Part shown: piece after piece, positions 37,880-50,160 of the stretch
How positions within the stretch are numbered: the first letter of the stretch is position 1
Layout: each line of letters starts with the position of its first letter
Assembly: GCA_964020085.1 (NCBI GenBank)
Contig: OZ026600.1
Span: 34,457,705-34,521,704 of the forward strand
Reading direction: 5' to 3'
Source: Micromussa lordhowensis
Taxonomy: Eukaryota; Cnidaria; Anthozoa; Scleractinia; Lobophylliidae
DNA length: 64,000 nt
Program-made: the position numbers and the translations under genes
Notes under the pieces: model-generated
The model's input: only the letters and a program-made list of their open reading frames with translations
What the model was told of the DNA's origin: nothing
The model's database searches: none

Positions 37880-40225
37880 ATTACAAAATAATTACTGCCT
37901 TTGGTTAAAGGAAATATGTCACTAGCTGTAATTTTTTGTTACGTATAAAACTGCCTTCAAGTGAAGGGAAACCTCAAAAATGACAGTTAACCAAATTATT
38001 ACAAAAAGGATGGATGCAAATGAGAAATATTGAGATGGATTGTAAGTGACAAATGTGAACCATTTGTACTGCAGTTTTCAAGATACGTCATTTAGCAGTC
38101 ACATGCCTCCTTTAGGGTGTTATGCAAGCCAATTTTTATTGCAACATTGTTGGGCTAAAAGTTGATAGTATGTAGCATAGAACACAGGGTGGCTTTCAAC
38201 ACAACATTTCATTGCAGCAGCTTATTGCAGGTTTTTGAAAACAAATTCAAGAAGCTGCGACATTGATGCCCAAATTTACATTAATATGTCATATTAAAAA
38301 TCGTCTTGTGTAACATACCATTGCACAAAGTTGCATTAAAAGTTGTCTTGTGTAACATGGATTAAAAATGTTAAAAATCCACGTTAAAAATCGCTGAGTC
38401 ACATTGCCATTAACCAATGGGCTGCATACAGGAATACGTAAAGTACTTAATAAACTTAACTTTGAATTTAAATTCTCCAAGTACCCATCATGAATGAATC
38501 AACTTAAGGTTGCATTATTGATTGCAAATACATATTCTGCTTTATTTGTGCAGTAACATAGTTTTACTCCAACTCTAACATTATTATCAAAGTCTGATTT
38601 CAAGAACTCAGATGCAAAGGCTATTAACAAAGATCATCTGAATTCCACAGTGCATTGACAAGAAGGTAAACTAGAATTATATTAATCGGTGTAACAAAAT
38701 ATTGCTTCAGTAGCCGATACATTAAATGGGCAGTGAAAAATGAGGAACGCCAAATAAATATTTTTCTAGTACTGGAAAAAACAGATCAGCAAGAAGAATA
38801 GTTCCTTCAGGTAATTCGCAGTTGATCATTTTTTCCAAAACAACAAAATAAAACAATACACATAAAATCTTTATAATATTCCCAAATCAAAATTTTTTTT
38901 TTTCATGACATTATGTCTGACATAACACATAAATTATATTTACTTGTGAATTAAATTCTGTTCACCTCACTTTAAAAGAATTTCATTGCAAAATTTCTAG
39001 TCATAAATTACTGTTATGTAATTCTTCAGTTCCAAATATGTTTGACATGGCTTTTAGATTTTCATAACATGTGGGTATACAAATAATAAGTTACCGGTAT
39101 GTGTCCACTTCATGAGATCAAAGCTTTACATAATTATGGCATACCAAACATATAATACATGAATATACAAATCCCTGAACACCAATAAGCATTGCATAAA
39201 TATTCTATCTTTAGCCTACTGAATTACAAACCATGGCTTAGTTTTCACTATTAATATTTACATGAAAATATGGTAAATAGTTTTCAAAGCTTTTTTTCGA
39301 TTTAGATATTCACACCCCAGACTATGCATAACATGACAAATTCATTTAAAAAACCTAGCACCACCACTTAAAAGTTCCGTGAAACCAGTCCCACCAGTGT
39401 GGTGCAGTGAGAACACCTTGTGTTGCTTAGCAACATCTCTAAGGAGATCAGTCAATCCTTAAACAGCATGTTGGCATCCTCAATGATTGCAAGTACCTGT
39501 CTAAGTTGCGTAGCAGGAAGCGAAAACTCACAGTCTTGTTTTGGTGCCTGTGTTCAAAGTAGTTTCTTTACAAAGTGCACGTTAAGACTACACTTAGGTG
39601 CAGGCAACATTGTACAGGTTTAGTTTTCCAGTCTTAAGATTATAAGATTTTGATAAATGTGACAAAACATGTACTATGCCAGTTGATCTTGGGCAAACAT
39701 AACTCACACATAATTTCTAACAGATAGTTTACCAATCAGTGCTCTTGACTGGAGCCTGCACAGATTTGCATTATGAGCTACACTTGATTTACAGATGTCT
39801 ACCTTACTAGCAAAATGCCTTATTTTCTACTAGCCCCATAAGCTTGTGAAAAACAGCCATTCTTACAGCATTTGGTGAAAATCAAACTTAACAAACTTGC
39901 CCGTGCAAAGCTTAAAGTAGGAATGACAAAAGGTATATATTTCCCATATCTATTTCATTAATTACATGTGACCTCTCCAATCTGGTGAGCTGTAGTGAGG
40001 CATGCAAAAAAAAAAACACTAAAAAAATGAATTTTAGTGGAAAACTTGCCTGGTTAAAAGCTTGTTTTGGCTGATAAAAATGTGACATCTCACTAGTCAA
40101 CAGGTCAGTGTGCTGAATGGTTAGTCTCAAGATTAATAATAATATTATTATTATTGTTAGTCAAATCTGCCATGGAAGGATTTAAAATCTCTTGCAGTAT
40201 ATTCCAGATTTCGAGTCAAAAACTG
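37880..40225. other. AT-rich intergenic region
   Basis: No gene was recognised. A dispersed repeat with AAAATCGTCTTGTGTAACAT and TTGCATTAAAAGTTGTCTTG motifs lies at about 38290-38405, and an ATT run at about 40130-40155. Short open frames here have no domain signature. Confidence 0.5.
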
Positions 40226-40229
40226 TTAA

Positions 40230-40445
40230 AGTGCACCTAACCCCTAAAAATGTTTTTATCTTAAATAAATATTCGTATTATCCATAATACATATTCGAAA
40301 AAATTTTTTGATTTGGTCAAATCCTCGATTTTCTGTGATTTTTTGAATTGTGGAAAATCCCGCCAAAAACTAGGCTTTTTTGGTTCAAGTCCGAGTGAAG
40401 CAACAATCTGGGGGAATGGGACTAGTGACGTCAATTCCAGAACCC
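40230..40445 (+). repeat. Left terminal inverted repeat of Kolobok element
   Basis: Pairs with 47930-48118 with small indels. The shared core includes GAAAAAATTTTTTGATTTGG and ends near GACGTCAATTCCAG. The divergence is modest. Confidence 0.9.
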
Positions 40446-40509
40446 ATTTCCCGCAATCTCAGTGAAAGCAACATAATTTCACCTATCTTCACTCGTTCTT
40501 TCGAATCAA

Positions 40510-43500
40510 ATGCCTACGGTTTGCGTTGCTGCTGGTTGCAGCAACCAGAAAGATGAAGTTCAAGGTATATCACTGCATGTGATTCCATTTTTCGCGGATG
40601 ATCGGCCGGAAGCGAAGCGGCGAAGGAAGAAATGGGTAGATTTTGTAAAACAGAAGAGGGCCCAGTGGGACCCATCGAAGCGCTCGGTGATATGCTCAGT
40701 GCATTTTAAACCCGAGGATTTCGAACGGAGGTTTGCCCTCGGCGAGTCAGGAGGGAAATCAATGCCACGGTGGCTTCGTAAGGATGAGTTTGGTTGTTGC
40801 GTTTTTCCCACAATCCACACAGTTGGAAAGGACGATACGATGGAAAAACCATCGAAGCGGGAGAAGCGAATGGTGAGTCACTGACCATCACACCTTTCAA
40901 CTTTTTTTCTTTTGATTTTTAAGTCTTTCTAATCAACAGCACGTGTTTCCCTAGGCTATTAAAGCAGCAATGGCAACTCAGAAGGCTGCTTGCTCAGATC
41001 AGTCACCCGGAGAACCCATTTCTAAGAGAGCAAAACCCCTGAGGGTGACTGAAACATCCACCTCTGTTCAGTCAACAATGGCATGCTCTCTAGAGCAGAA
41101 AATCATCGAGTCGCCCGAAGTTGAAGCCAATGAGCAGGACGCAGAAGTGATGGAAGCTTTAGTAACGAAAACACAGGATCCTGTTGAAGATTGCAGCAAC
41201 TGTTCTGTTTTGCAAAATACAGTGCGAAAGCTAAAGAACAGAATTGTGTCCTTGGAGGACAAAGTGAAGAAGTGGAAACTGTCAAATCGACGATCAATCT
41301 ACCGCATTGAAGGTGAATAGCTGTGAATAGTGTTTTTTATTTCGTGGTGTATCAGTTGGTATGTTTGAATAACGAAATGTGTGGTAATGTTAGTGCTGTT
41401 GTTGAAGTCCAACCGAATTAAAGATCAAAACATTTAATTTTGGTGTTGGTACAAGCTTTATTTTTGCTCTCTCTAGGAAACAATCAAGAATCTCCTCAAG
41501 TTGAGGCAGATAGAGAAAAGATTGTTGCAGCAAGGGATGGTGGTGATGGTCCAGAAGGAGCTTGCACAGGTGAAGGAGATTGTGCACAGGGAGTAGAGGG
41601 TGAAGCATCTGAGGAAGAAGAAGAGGAAGAGGATGAGGAAGAAGATGAGGATGGCTCTACCTTTGAAGCCGAAACGGAAACAGAAACTACTGAAACAGAA
41701 ACAGATGAGGATGATGGGGGAAAATTTAATCGGTATTATTTTTTAGGCTGGATTCTAGAATACCCCGCCACCCTATTTGCATATTATAGAATGAGAATAG
41801 CAACTATTGTCATATACCTCGTTCTTCAAAGCACACCGGCACATGTAAATGAAGTGGCGGGGTATTCTGAAATGCTTCCTAATAATAATAACAATAATGA
41901 TGATAGTGAGTAGTTTAATATGTCATGTTATGACACTGGAAGGGGCCAGGGCAGTCCAGATGTCATAAAATAATAATTTTGGGGTACAGTATGACAGTTG
42001 TGGTTTAGCAATAAGATATGTTGGTCTTAGGAGAACATTTTTTTATATGCATGAATTTTTAATCTGTTATAGGTTGTCAGTCAAGAACACTAACATCAGA
42101 ACAGAGCCGAAGCATATTGTCTTCCTCACTCAGCTGCTTCTTTTATTCAGTTTTTGCCGTATCTGCAAGGCGGATAATCCTACTGTAGAGGCCAGCGGAA
42201 ATGGGACACAGGCTATTGTTAAAACATATTGCAACAATCCAAAATGCAATAAAGAGGACATCTGGTACAGCCAGCCCCAGATGCCAGGTCTGAATATACC
42301 AGCGGGCAACTTTCTCCTATCATTGTCCATTCTCCTTGCTGGAGGTTCAGCAACCAAAGTTTTCAAGATGTTCTCGCACATGGGTCTTGGTTGTGTCTCC
42401 CTAAACACTTACTTTAAGTATCAAAGGGTAAGTTCAAAACACACCCAGACTTTACATGTAGGTCTTCATGTAGCACAAGCTTGAGCATGTTATGCCATAA
42501 TTTCTTTTTTTATCTTTCAAAGGTTCTGAAAAATGCAAAATAACTACATGTTGTAGCTAGAAGAGTAAACTGGGTTTTTCATTATTTCAAAAGGGACACA
42601 TTACTGCACATTACAAAACAGTACATGAATAAAAAACAATGTACCGGTATTTATTCTTAGCTGATCATGGTGTTTTAAATTTTTTCAGACCAAGCTTTTC
42701 CCACTGATTTATCTTTATTGGCAAAAATACCAGAGTCAGATGCTTGAGAAGTTGAAGTCCCTCAGAACTGGTATTACTATTGCTGGGGATGGTCGGCACG
42801 ACAGCATGGGCCATAGCGCAAAGTTTGGGGCGTACACTATTTTCTGCTGTACTGTCCCAATGATAATCCATTTCTCTCTTGTTCAAGTAAGAATTATATA
42901 TAGATCTTATCTATTGTTGTGGTATACGAACAGAGATAATGGCTTAATTTATGTCTCATTTATTACAAGTTAATTTCCTTTCAGTAAAACAGGATGGTAC
43001 ATGTATGTGAAATGTGAAAGAAACCTTCCTGAATAGGATAGTTAATATTTCTACTACCTTATTATCAACTGGACAGAAATGATACTAACAGTGAATGGTG
43101 TTTATGGTATTACAACCTAGTTGGGAGTACAATGGTACCATTTTCTCACTTGTATCAGTAAATTAGAAGTAAACTTGTTCTTACATAAAAATATATTTTT
43201 GTCTAAAACCTTTTTCTCTAGAGGAACCAAGCAGGAAGCAGCCCAGCGATGGAATTCCTTGCCTTCAAGCAGTGCATGGAGTTCTTAACAACTTATGGGC
43301 TCAGCATTGCTACATTTATATCTGACCGACATATCTCCATTGCTAGCCACATGAGAACTGTTCTGAGTCATATTGTCCACTACTTTGATATCTGGCATCT
43401 CAAGAAAAGTAACATTATTTTGTTTTATTATTTTCTGTCTCGTTTTGGTATTTACAGATGTATCATTTTATCTGTTATTCTTTTGGTTTTTTTCCTATGG

Positions 43501-45613
43501 CACATTTCAATATTTGTATAGATATTTGTGCCTTATAAGTTTAGAAATTATTATTATTAACAGAAGTCATAGTCTTAGATTACAATGAATATATTTTAGG
43601 CTAGTATTTATCCAATGTGTACTTGTACCTAAATTTGTTCTGGCCCAAATTATGTTTACAGTTTTAGTCTTCCCTTTACTAATATAATTGCAGTAAGAGC
43701 ACAGTAAATGTTTTGTGTATTTATATCCTTGCATATCTGGATGCAAGTTATGCAAGGTTCTGTGTGTGAATGTAGCTAAATAATCATTACACTGCATTTT
43801 TTCAACTTTGTCTTGGTAGAAATTCGTAAAGTTCTCTCCAAAATTGCCAAAACAAAAGGGTGTGAGGAGCTGGCAGCCTGGATAAAACCATGCGAACGAC
43901 ATCTCCACTGGAGCGCTACATCTACATTCAGTGGCAATGGAAGAGTTATTTGGGCAAAGTTTAAGGCCTTTCTGAATCATGTGGTAAACAAGCACACCAA
44001 TTTTGAGGATCCTTTGTTTAGCAAGTGTGCTCATGCTAACCTTGAACCAAGGAAATGGTTAAGAACTGGTAATGTAGTAGTCCAGATTTTTTTTCCAGTT
44101 TTTCCATTTATATAAGTGTAAGCCTTTGTAGCAAGATGCAGAAACAACCCTGTATGGTTCTTGTAGTAATATTATTGACAATTGAGCAAAATCTGTAGAG
44201 CTACAGTAGAACTGCATATTTAGAAATTCTTTCCTTTATTTGTGCAACTCAGTTTGCATTGTGTGAGCAAAGGTGAATAACTATGAAGGAATACCCACCG
44301 TATAAGGGCTATGAGTTCAAGACTGTCTATTTCTTCAACAGGTAGTATAGTCTATGAACGATTATGTGAGGCACTTACGAATAATGCTCTAGTAAAAGGC
44401 ATAAAGCAAGCTTCTCCTCTTGCCCAAACAAGTTGCCTGGAGGGCTTTCATTCAGTGCTAAACCATTTTGCACCCAAAATGATAGCTTTTTCCTATGCTG
44501 GCATGTATTGCAGGTATGGACAAACTTAAGTTGCTTTTTGCAAGGTTATATTAGTTCAAGTTAATTTATACTTTTCTCAAACATCAAGGAAAAATTTAAA
44601 TGTCCATTAATTAAAAGATTACATGTTGCTCTTCTCACTGTTGCTAATTTTATACACATGTATCTATTGTTTTGCCTAATATATTGAGATGCATTTGTAT
44701 TCAAAAACAAGGTAGCAACCATCCTCACTTGATACTGTATATATCTGCATCAAGTGCTTCAATAACTGGGCCATTTTTAGGAGTCTTTCAAGATACAAGT
44801 TTACCATCAATATATTCATCAATGTTTCCATCTTTTTCATTTCAATTTCTATAGGCATGTCTTAGCTGCAGTACATTTCAACTTCAACCTACAAAGGGAT
44901 GTAAAGCACCGAGAGGCAGATGGGGTGGAAAGGGTGAAAGTCTCCTATCCAAAGTTTAAAAATGGGGAAGCAACTGTACGAAATGTGAAAATTGCACAAA
45001 ACTATGGTAAGCATCATGATTCCATGGAGTGTTAACCACTCAAAGCATACTAACAAAGTTATAATTTGTGTACATACAAGGTGACTCGCCAGTAGTTTCC
45101 TAGAAAGAGATCCAATTACTGTTGAAAGTGGCAACAGATCTCTTTCAGGAATTGCCACTGAAGTTATATCAATTTCTTTTTGTCTCAGATTATGTGGAAG
45201 AAATATTTCAAACATTTTTGAATGCAAGCAAGGAGGAAATGGTAAATGCTACTGCTAAGTTGAGTGAAAAGACCCCTTCACCAATGAATACCATGCTGGA
45301 GAAGCAGTCACGAGATGAGGCAATAAAAAAGAAAGAGGAAAGGAGTCAAATGGTGGTAAAAGATGTCCCTCCAACCACACCAGGTACTAATTACAGTAAT
45401 CAAACACTACACTGTTAATTTAACATGTTCATTTTAATCAGATGTCATTCTATTATTTTGTAACTAATATAATGCATTTTGATATTAGTTTCTCAGGTAC
45501 CAGAAGGTAATGCCCAGCAGAACAAAGAAAAGAGGACCCGCACATGTCGAGCGTGCAAGCAGCCATTGAAAGGCCATAAGAATGTTTTAGACTGTCCGAG
45601 AAATAAAAAGTGA
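40510..45613 (+). CDS. Kolobok transposase with N-terminal THAP zinc finger (11 exons, 869 aa)
   Basis: Exons: 40510-40872, 40955-41312, 41477-41732, 42073-42427, 42689-42886, 43222-43408, 43820-44068, 44342-44513, 44855-45006, 45189-45383, 45489-45613. The sum is 2,610 nt and all phases agree. The THAP C2CH finger is at residues 1-90 (C5, C10, then CSVHF near 58) and would bind the element ends. An acidic low-complexity stretch (EEEEEEDEEEDED) lies near residue 275. The catalytic region has GDGRHDSMGHSAKFG (D about 478), FISDRH (D about 545) and SCLEGFHS (E about 689), my candidate DDE triad. The end has a zinc knuckle, CRACKQPLKGHKNVLDC. Exon 3 must stop at CG|GTATTA to stay in phase; reading on would enter a MITE. 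No stop or frameshift was found. Confidence 0.88.
41757..41868. mobile_element. MITE inside transposase intron 3
   Basis: AGAATACCCCGCCAC and GTGGCGGGGTATTCT are inverted ends of a 112-bp element beginning 25 bp after the exon 3 donor. It extends the exon 3 frame as a false ORF. A relative lies at 5266-5327. Confidence 0.85.
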
Positions 45614-45883
45614 CAGTACTTAATTGTCTTGAAGCTTTTGTATTTTTTTTAAAGTACGGGTGTAACTTTTGGCACCTTTTTGGGGGGCACTAAATTATGA
45701 TGGCAGGGCAGGAAAAAACTTTTGAAGTACAGTTGCCCAGTGGGCCAGTACTTTTCAGTTTTCTGTTCCCCCAGTTAAGTGATATCCACTAACAGAAATG
45801 TACAAAGCATAACTTTGGGGAGGGTTGTTTGATACTACAGGTACTAGAGGGTTCTTGGACAAGTTCACATAATCTTATCCAGG
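45614..45883. other. Gap between the two convergent transposon genes
   Basis: 270 bp with the 3' ends of both genes. No further feature seen. Confidence 0.5.
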
Positions 45884-47827
45884 CTAGTCTTCACCAAGAT
45901 CAAAACCAGCAAAGTTCTCATCCTTACTAATTGGGAACTGCTTTCTTATCGCAGAATATGCACACGCAGGAAGTGGGATCCTTTTATTTCCAATCCGGCC
46001 ATACACAAGTCTTGTGAATTCCCGATATGCAACACTCCGCAAGAAACTGAGGGCAAAAAATAATACCAGTTTTAATACAAATGTATAACTATACACAAAC
46101 CAGAAAATTACAAAACTCAATCAATATCTATTGTAATTAACAGTGCTTCTAGGAAACATTTATTCCCACCTGGCTTGTCACCAAAGAAACAACCTTTTTA
46201 CACACAAGTAAAATAGACCAATTTCGAGATATTAAAATTCAGCCTAAAACAATGGACTTCAGCACGAGGCTCTGAAGAATAACTACAGAGTCTGTGGGGT
46301 TTATTCCCCAGAGCCTCGTGCAGAGGTCTATTGTTTAAGGCTGAATTTTAATATATCGAAAATTGGTCTGTTGGTGTTCAAATGCCTGGTTACCAAAGTC
46401 TTACCATGAGGGAGGTCGATGTTATGCACAACCCCGGCATATGTGGGGCATTTGTATTTCCTTCCCCAAACTGAGAAATCTGACTAAGAATCTGGGCCCC
46501 AGGGTAAGGATCTTCGCTTTTTTGTGTGGAATGGGGCCTAGTCACATTGTCGCATGTGCTATCCTGTGCATCAGCCATCTTGGAATTTTAAAACACTACT
46601 TCTAACCACTCTCAATATCTCACTTTTCTTCAGGGAATCAGGCATTGGAAATATTATTTCCACAGATTACACAGCCTCAAAGGAATCTAAAAAAAGCCTG
46701 GCAATTTATATTGTTTTAAATCTACCACATTGTGTCAGGCTCGCAGTAGTCTCTGACATCTCATCGTTTTGCAATTTATATCTCTGATTTGTAAAATATA
46801 CACATCAACTACCATGATCTTTAGGGATATTGCTTTGATTTGAGCCAATTTTGGGGTCCCACGGTGGGGAGTTTGACCAAAACTTCTTCTGAAAACTCTT
46901 ATGTCCCACATATGCCCACATTTCCCCCTCCCTCCCCCCTTGGGCTCCACATTTATAGTGGATTTATACCTATGAAGGTTGCCTGTGGTTTACTATCGAT
47001 ATTGATTTATAAAATAAAACTTTTTAATAAAAGCTTTTCTTGGATGTAAAGCATATAGTTGCAAGCCTTGGAATCGGTACCATTACTGCTAACCTCTCTT
47101 CACTTCCTTTTTGCCTATACTGTTGCTTTCCCTTGGTCTTGAATTTGCTTGCAGCCATCCTTAGGCTCCACTTCTGCAGACACACTGGATTAAAACCAGG
47201 ATGTTCTATCACACACTTTAGAGAAACGTTGGGTGAAATATCTTGCTGCACAAGATCGCTTTCCAGGGACTCTCCGCAGTCTTCCAGTTCTTTACAACAA
47301 TAACATTCACTTATGTTCTGAGCCAAGACGACACTGCAGTTTCCACACTCGCACCTGTGCACGAAAAGACATAACATAACTAAAGAATTGTATCTCTGTC
47401 TGTTATAAGCTACGCCTTTGCAATCCTCTTGCCCCGATATCAATAAACTTTAATTGTTTATTTATTAAAAATGAAAACCTAGAACAGAGCAGCATACTAA
47501 ATTTGAGAGCGTGTAATTGAGCGTTCGTAAACAAAACTTTCTAAGAGCATCTTACCACTCGCTCACTGCTACAGTGCCCTCTAATCGATCCCTCAAAGTT
47601 TTTTCCAGTTCTTCATCGGCTTTTCTCTCCCTTTCGTACTCTGCCGTCCATTCTGCGTCGGCTAGAGGTTCCTCAGCAAATGGTACCGCACTTTCTTCAT
47701 CGCTCGTCGATAGATCTTCCAAGGGGTCGTCGCTTTCTTGTTCAATCTCGTATTCTGGAGACGAACTGAGTTTGGAATCGACTGAATTCCCGTCGCTAAA
47801 CTCTTGTTCTTCTTCTGATGCGGACAT
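45884..47827 (-). CDS. P2X7-C-terminal-like cysteine protein of the Kolobok element (3 exons, 231 aa)
   Basis: Minus-strand exons 47556-47827, 47094-47354 and 45884-46046 (272, 261, 163 nt) join in phase to a TAG stop. The first about 90 residues are acidic and Ser-rich. The rest matches the cysteine-rich cytoplasmic domain known from the C-terminus of the P2X7 receptor: CECGNC, CYCCKELEDC, CVIEHPGFNPVCLQKWSL, then YREFTRLVYGRIGNKR, LPACAYSAIRKQFP and a final FAGFDLGED. In P2X7 this fold binds zinc and nucleotides; here no channel part exists. The gene lies wholly inside the transposon, transcribed towards the transposase, and may encode an accessory protein. Without splicing at 47094 the frame would end at 47024. 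Confidence 0.8.
46206..46373. mobile_element. MITE in intron 2 of the P2X7-like gene
   Basis: ACCAATTTCGAGATATTAAA and TTTAATATATCGAAAATTGG with the paired GCACGAGGCTCTG/CAGAGCCTCGTGC blocks form inverted arms. It is a later insertion into the Kolobok element. Confidence 0.8.
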
Positions 47828-47929
47828 TTGCCGTTCTGAGAGAGCTTCACTTCGTCAAAACAATTCAGATGTCCCAGAGAAATAACAAACGCTGAGAGAG
47901 ACACGAAGGATGCAGATTGCAATCGTTCT

Positions 47930-48118
47930 GGAATTGACGTCATAGCTCTGGCTCGCCCCAGATCTCTCCTTGCTCGGACTTGAACGAAAATCTTAACGAT
48001 TTTAAAAATTCATAGAAAATAGAGGATTTGACCAAATCAAAAAATTTTTTCGAATAAGTATTCGGGAAAATACGATAATTTATTTAAGATAAAAACATTT
48101 TTAGGGGTTAGGTGCACT
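47930..48118 (-). repeat. Right terminal inverted repeat of Kolobok element
   Basis: Ends TTAGGGGTTAGGTGCACT, followed by TTAA at 48119-48122. Inverted partner of 40230-40445. Confidence 0.9.
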
Positions 48119-48122
48119 TTAA

Positions 48123-49169
48123 GGTTGAATCTACTGACCAGATTAAAAAAATTTTGAACACTGTGCTTAAGATTTTGAAGACAACCAGGTGCAATTTTCT
48201 TATGTTTCATGCACTTTTTCACTTCACAGGAACTGCTGAATGCTGAGAATACCAAGATAGCTAAAACGTTTGCCTTAGCATCCTAGACCAAAGGCAGTTG
48301 ACCTCACCATGCGTCTTAAGATATTCCTGTGGTTAGAGATTACAGGGAAAAGCAGAATCTAATATAATAACAATAACATTTACTGTGTTTTGCAGTTGTA
48401 TTCTTGAAGAGTTTATGAGAAACTGTTCTTTTTTCATGGAAGTCAAAAGTATGATCACCAGAAATCAAACAGCCATTTAATGGCATTGACTGGAAATTTG
48501 TACCCTGCTAGTAAAAAGATTACAAAATAAAGGCTTTTTGATGTTGGCAAGTCTGAGATTTATCTTCACTTACGCGTTTCTGCAATATCCAAAATAGTTT
48601 AACTTCAAAGACACAACAATATGAAGTTTGCTGAATATGTATATCCATAAGCTTACAGGTAGGATTTTATTATACAGACTGATATGAAAAACATTCGCTA
48701 CGTTATTTGTTTATCATAAAGCTAGAAAAACACTGACGAACCTTCCGATGAAAGATAAATACCCTGTGATTTCAAGAGTCTTTGTCTGGCTATGGATATT
48801 ACCGCCGCGCCGCGAAAAAAATAATAACAAATTCTACCGGTAATTGACAAGTGCTAGAACTGAAGTCTGCTGATAACCGGGAATTTTCATACAAACATTA
48901 AGTACAAATATGATCTCTAGCTTTGATCTCTAGCTTTGATCTCAATAAGTTAATAACGAAATATTAAGTTAATTTGCGATCTCACACATAAAATATCTCT
49001 CCATCAACGATCATTATATCTACTTGATCATTATGATCTGCCATATATGTACAATAATATATAAATATATGTTGACCTTGGGGATCTATAAATTTAAATA
49101 AAATCCAAGGTACGATAAACAAAAGTACAAACATTTGCGATTAAAAACAGCTTTTAAAAATGTTCCAAC
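48123..49169. other. Intergenic region between Kolobok element and second SERTA gene
   Basis: AT-rich with no gene seen. A short tandem CTTTGATCTCTAG repeat lies near 48913-48940. It probably includes the 3' UTR of the minus-strand SERTA gene. Confidence 0.5.
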
Positions 49170-50142
49170 TCACGTTTCCAGGGCACATATGTAACTATGA
49201 AATACATTGTCCAGTTCGCCAAATATCGATTCTCGATCGCAGGAAATTTGCTCCGCCGGTTCAAATACATCATCTTCCACATCCTCCGTAAATCCTTCGG
49301 AAATACAACTGCTACAGAAGTCCTCACCGGGCGCTAGAGAAGTCGTATTTTCGAGACGTTTCGTCCGTGAGTCCTCCGTGACGCTGCTGTCAAAACTTAA
49401 TCGTATCATTTTGGGATTTGACGTGGAAGATTCATCTTTAGTGCAAGTCGCCTCGGGCGGGTGTAAAGTCACAACTCCGCTGCAAACAAACGGGTTTTCC
49501 TCCGCGTAAATTTGCTTGTGGAGCATTTTCAGCGTATTGTTTATCAAAACTGTACGTCTAAGACACGCTTCGGGATCTTCTAATCGGCGTAACTTTTCAA
49601 ACGTGACCTGTAATATAAAGCGTCGTTGATCAACAAGTGAAACAGCGGTGCTTTCGCTTCCGACGACAACATTGCTCGACTCTTTTCGCTTGATTCCTCT
49701 TCCTTTGATCCGATATATATCTGTGAAACGGGAGATGAATAAGTAAATAGGTCAGGGCACAATCAGTAAGTGCTTTTTAAATAGACCGAGACCTTTTCAA
49801 GGCCTAGCTTTGCAAAATTAAACAAGCGGAGACAAAAGAATCGTGCTTAATTCAAACAATCAGTCAGGGTTGATCGCTGCATACGAATTAGGGATGAATA
49901 TGCACTAGGCCTTTGGCTGCACTTTTCATACATAATAAGGTGTTGTTATAAGATTGAAAAGAAAAGGGGAATTCAATTAGTTGTAGAATTGACTTACCTT
50001 CCTCCCCCGGGTTACTACAAAGAAAATTAAGTTCTTCGGATTGTGTTTCCCACTCTTCAGACAGCAGTGCTTCGTCTTCGTCCAAACACTGATCTTCCAT
50101 CGTAAACGACCACAAACTTGTCATAGGAATTACAAGGGTCAT
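49170..50142 (-). CDS. Second SERTA-domain gene (2 coding exons, 231 aa)
   Basis: Minus-strand exons 49998-50142 and 49170-49720 join in phase (GAAG|GTAAGT donor, TTTCACAG acceptor). A lysine/arginine patch GRGIKRKE precedes a SERTA domain at about residues 80-118 (RRFILQVTFEKLRRLEDPEA, then CLRRTVLINNTLKMLHKQI). The C-terminal half is acidic and Ser/Thr-rich and ends GELDNVFHSYICALET, a weaker form of the SERTAD terminal motif. It is probably a nuclear transcriptional coregulator like the gene at 33699. Two in-frame starts exist (50142 and 50100); I chose the longer, but MEDQCLDEDEA at 50100 is plausible. An acceptor at about 50160 suggests a noncoding first exon further right. Confidence 0.8.
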
Positions 50143-50160
50143 TCCACATCGCCTAAATCA

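Larger units (their letters stand above)
40230..48118 (+). mobile_element. Complete Kolobok-type DNA transposon (7.9 kb)
   Basis: Terminal inverted repeats of about 200 bp start AGTGCACCTAACCCCTAAAA at both ends, each bordered by TTAA (40226-40229 and 48119-48122). The element carries a THAP-domain transposase gene on the plus strand and a convergent cysteine-rich gene on the minus strand. Both are open through all predicted exons. TTAA targets and THAP-bearing transposases are the hallmarks of the Kolobok superfamily. MITEs are nested at 41757 and 46206. Intact ends and ORFs suggest a recent or still competent copy; competence is inference. Confidence 0.9.

Noticed and set aside
41440..41913. 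Single long exon ending NNNNNNDDSE as the transposase exon 3
   Set aside because: Its 3' part is a MITE, and the donor after it is out of phase with exon 4. The earlier donor at 41733 restores the family sequence.
47024..47093. Read-through C-terminus of the P2X7-like protein (ending TSKKSFY)
   Set aside because: A donor at 47093 joins in phase to an exon encoding the rest of the domain (YREFTRLVYGRIGNKR), which fits the family far better.
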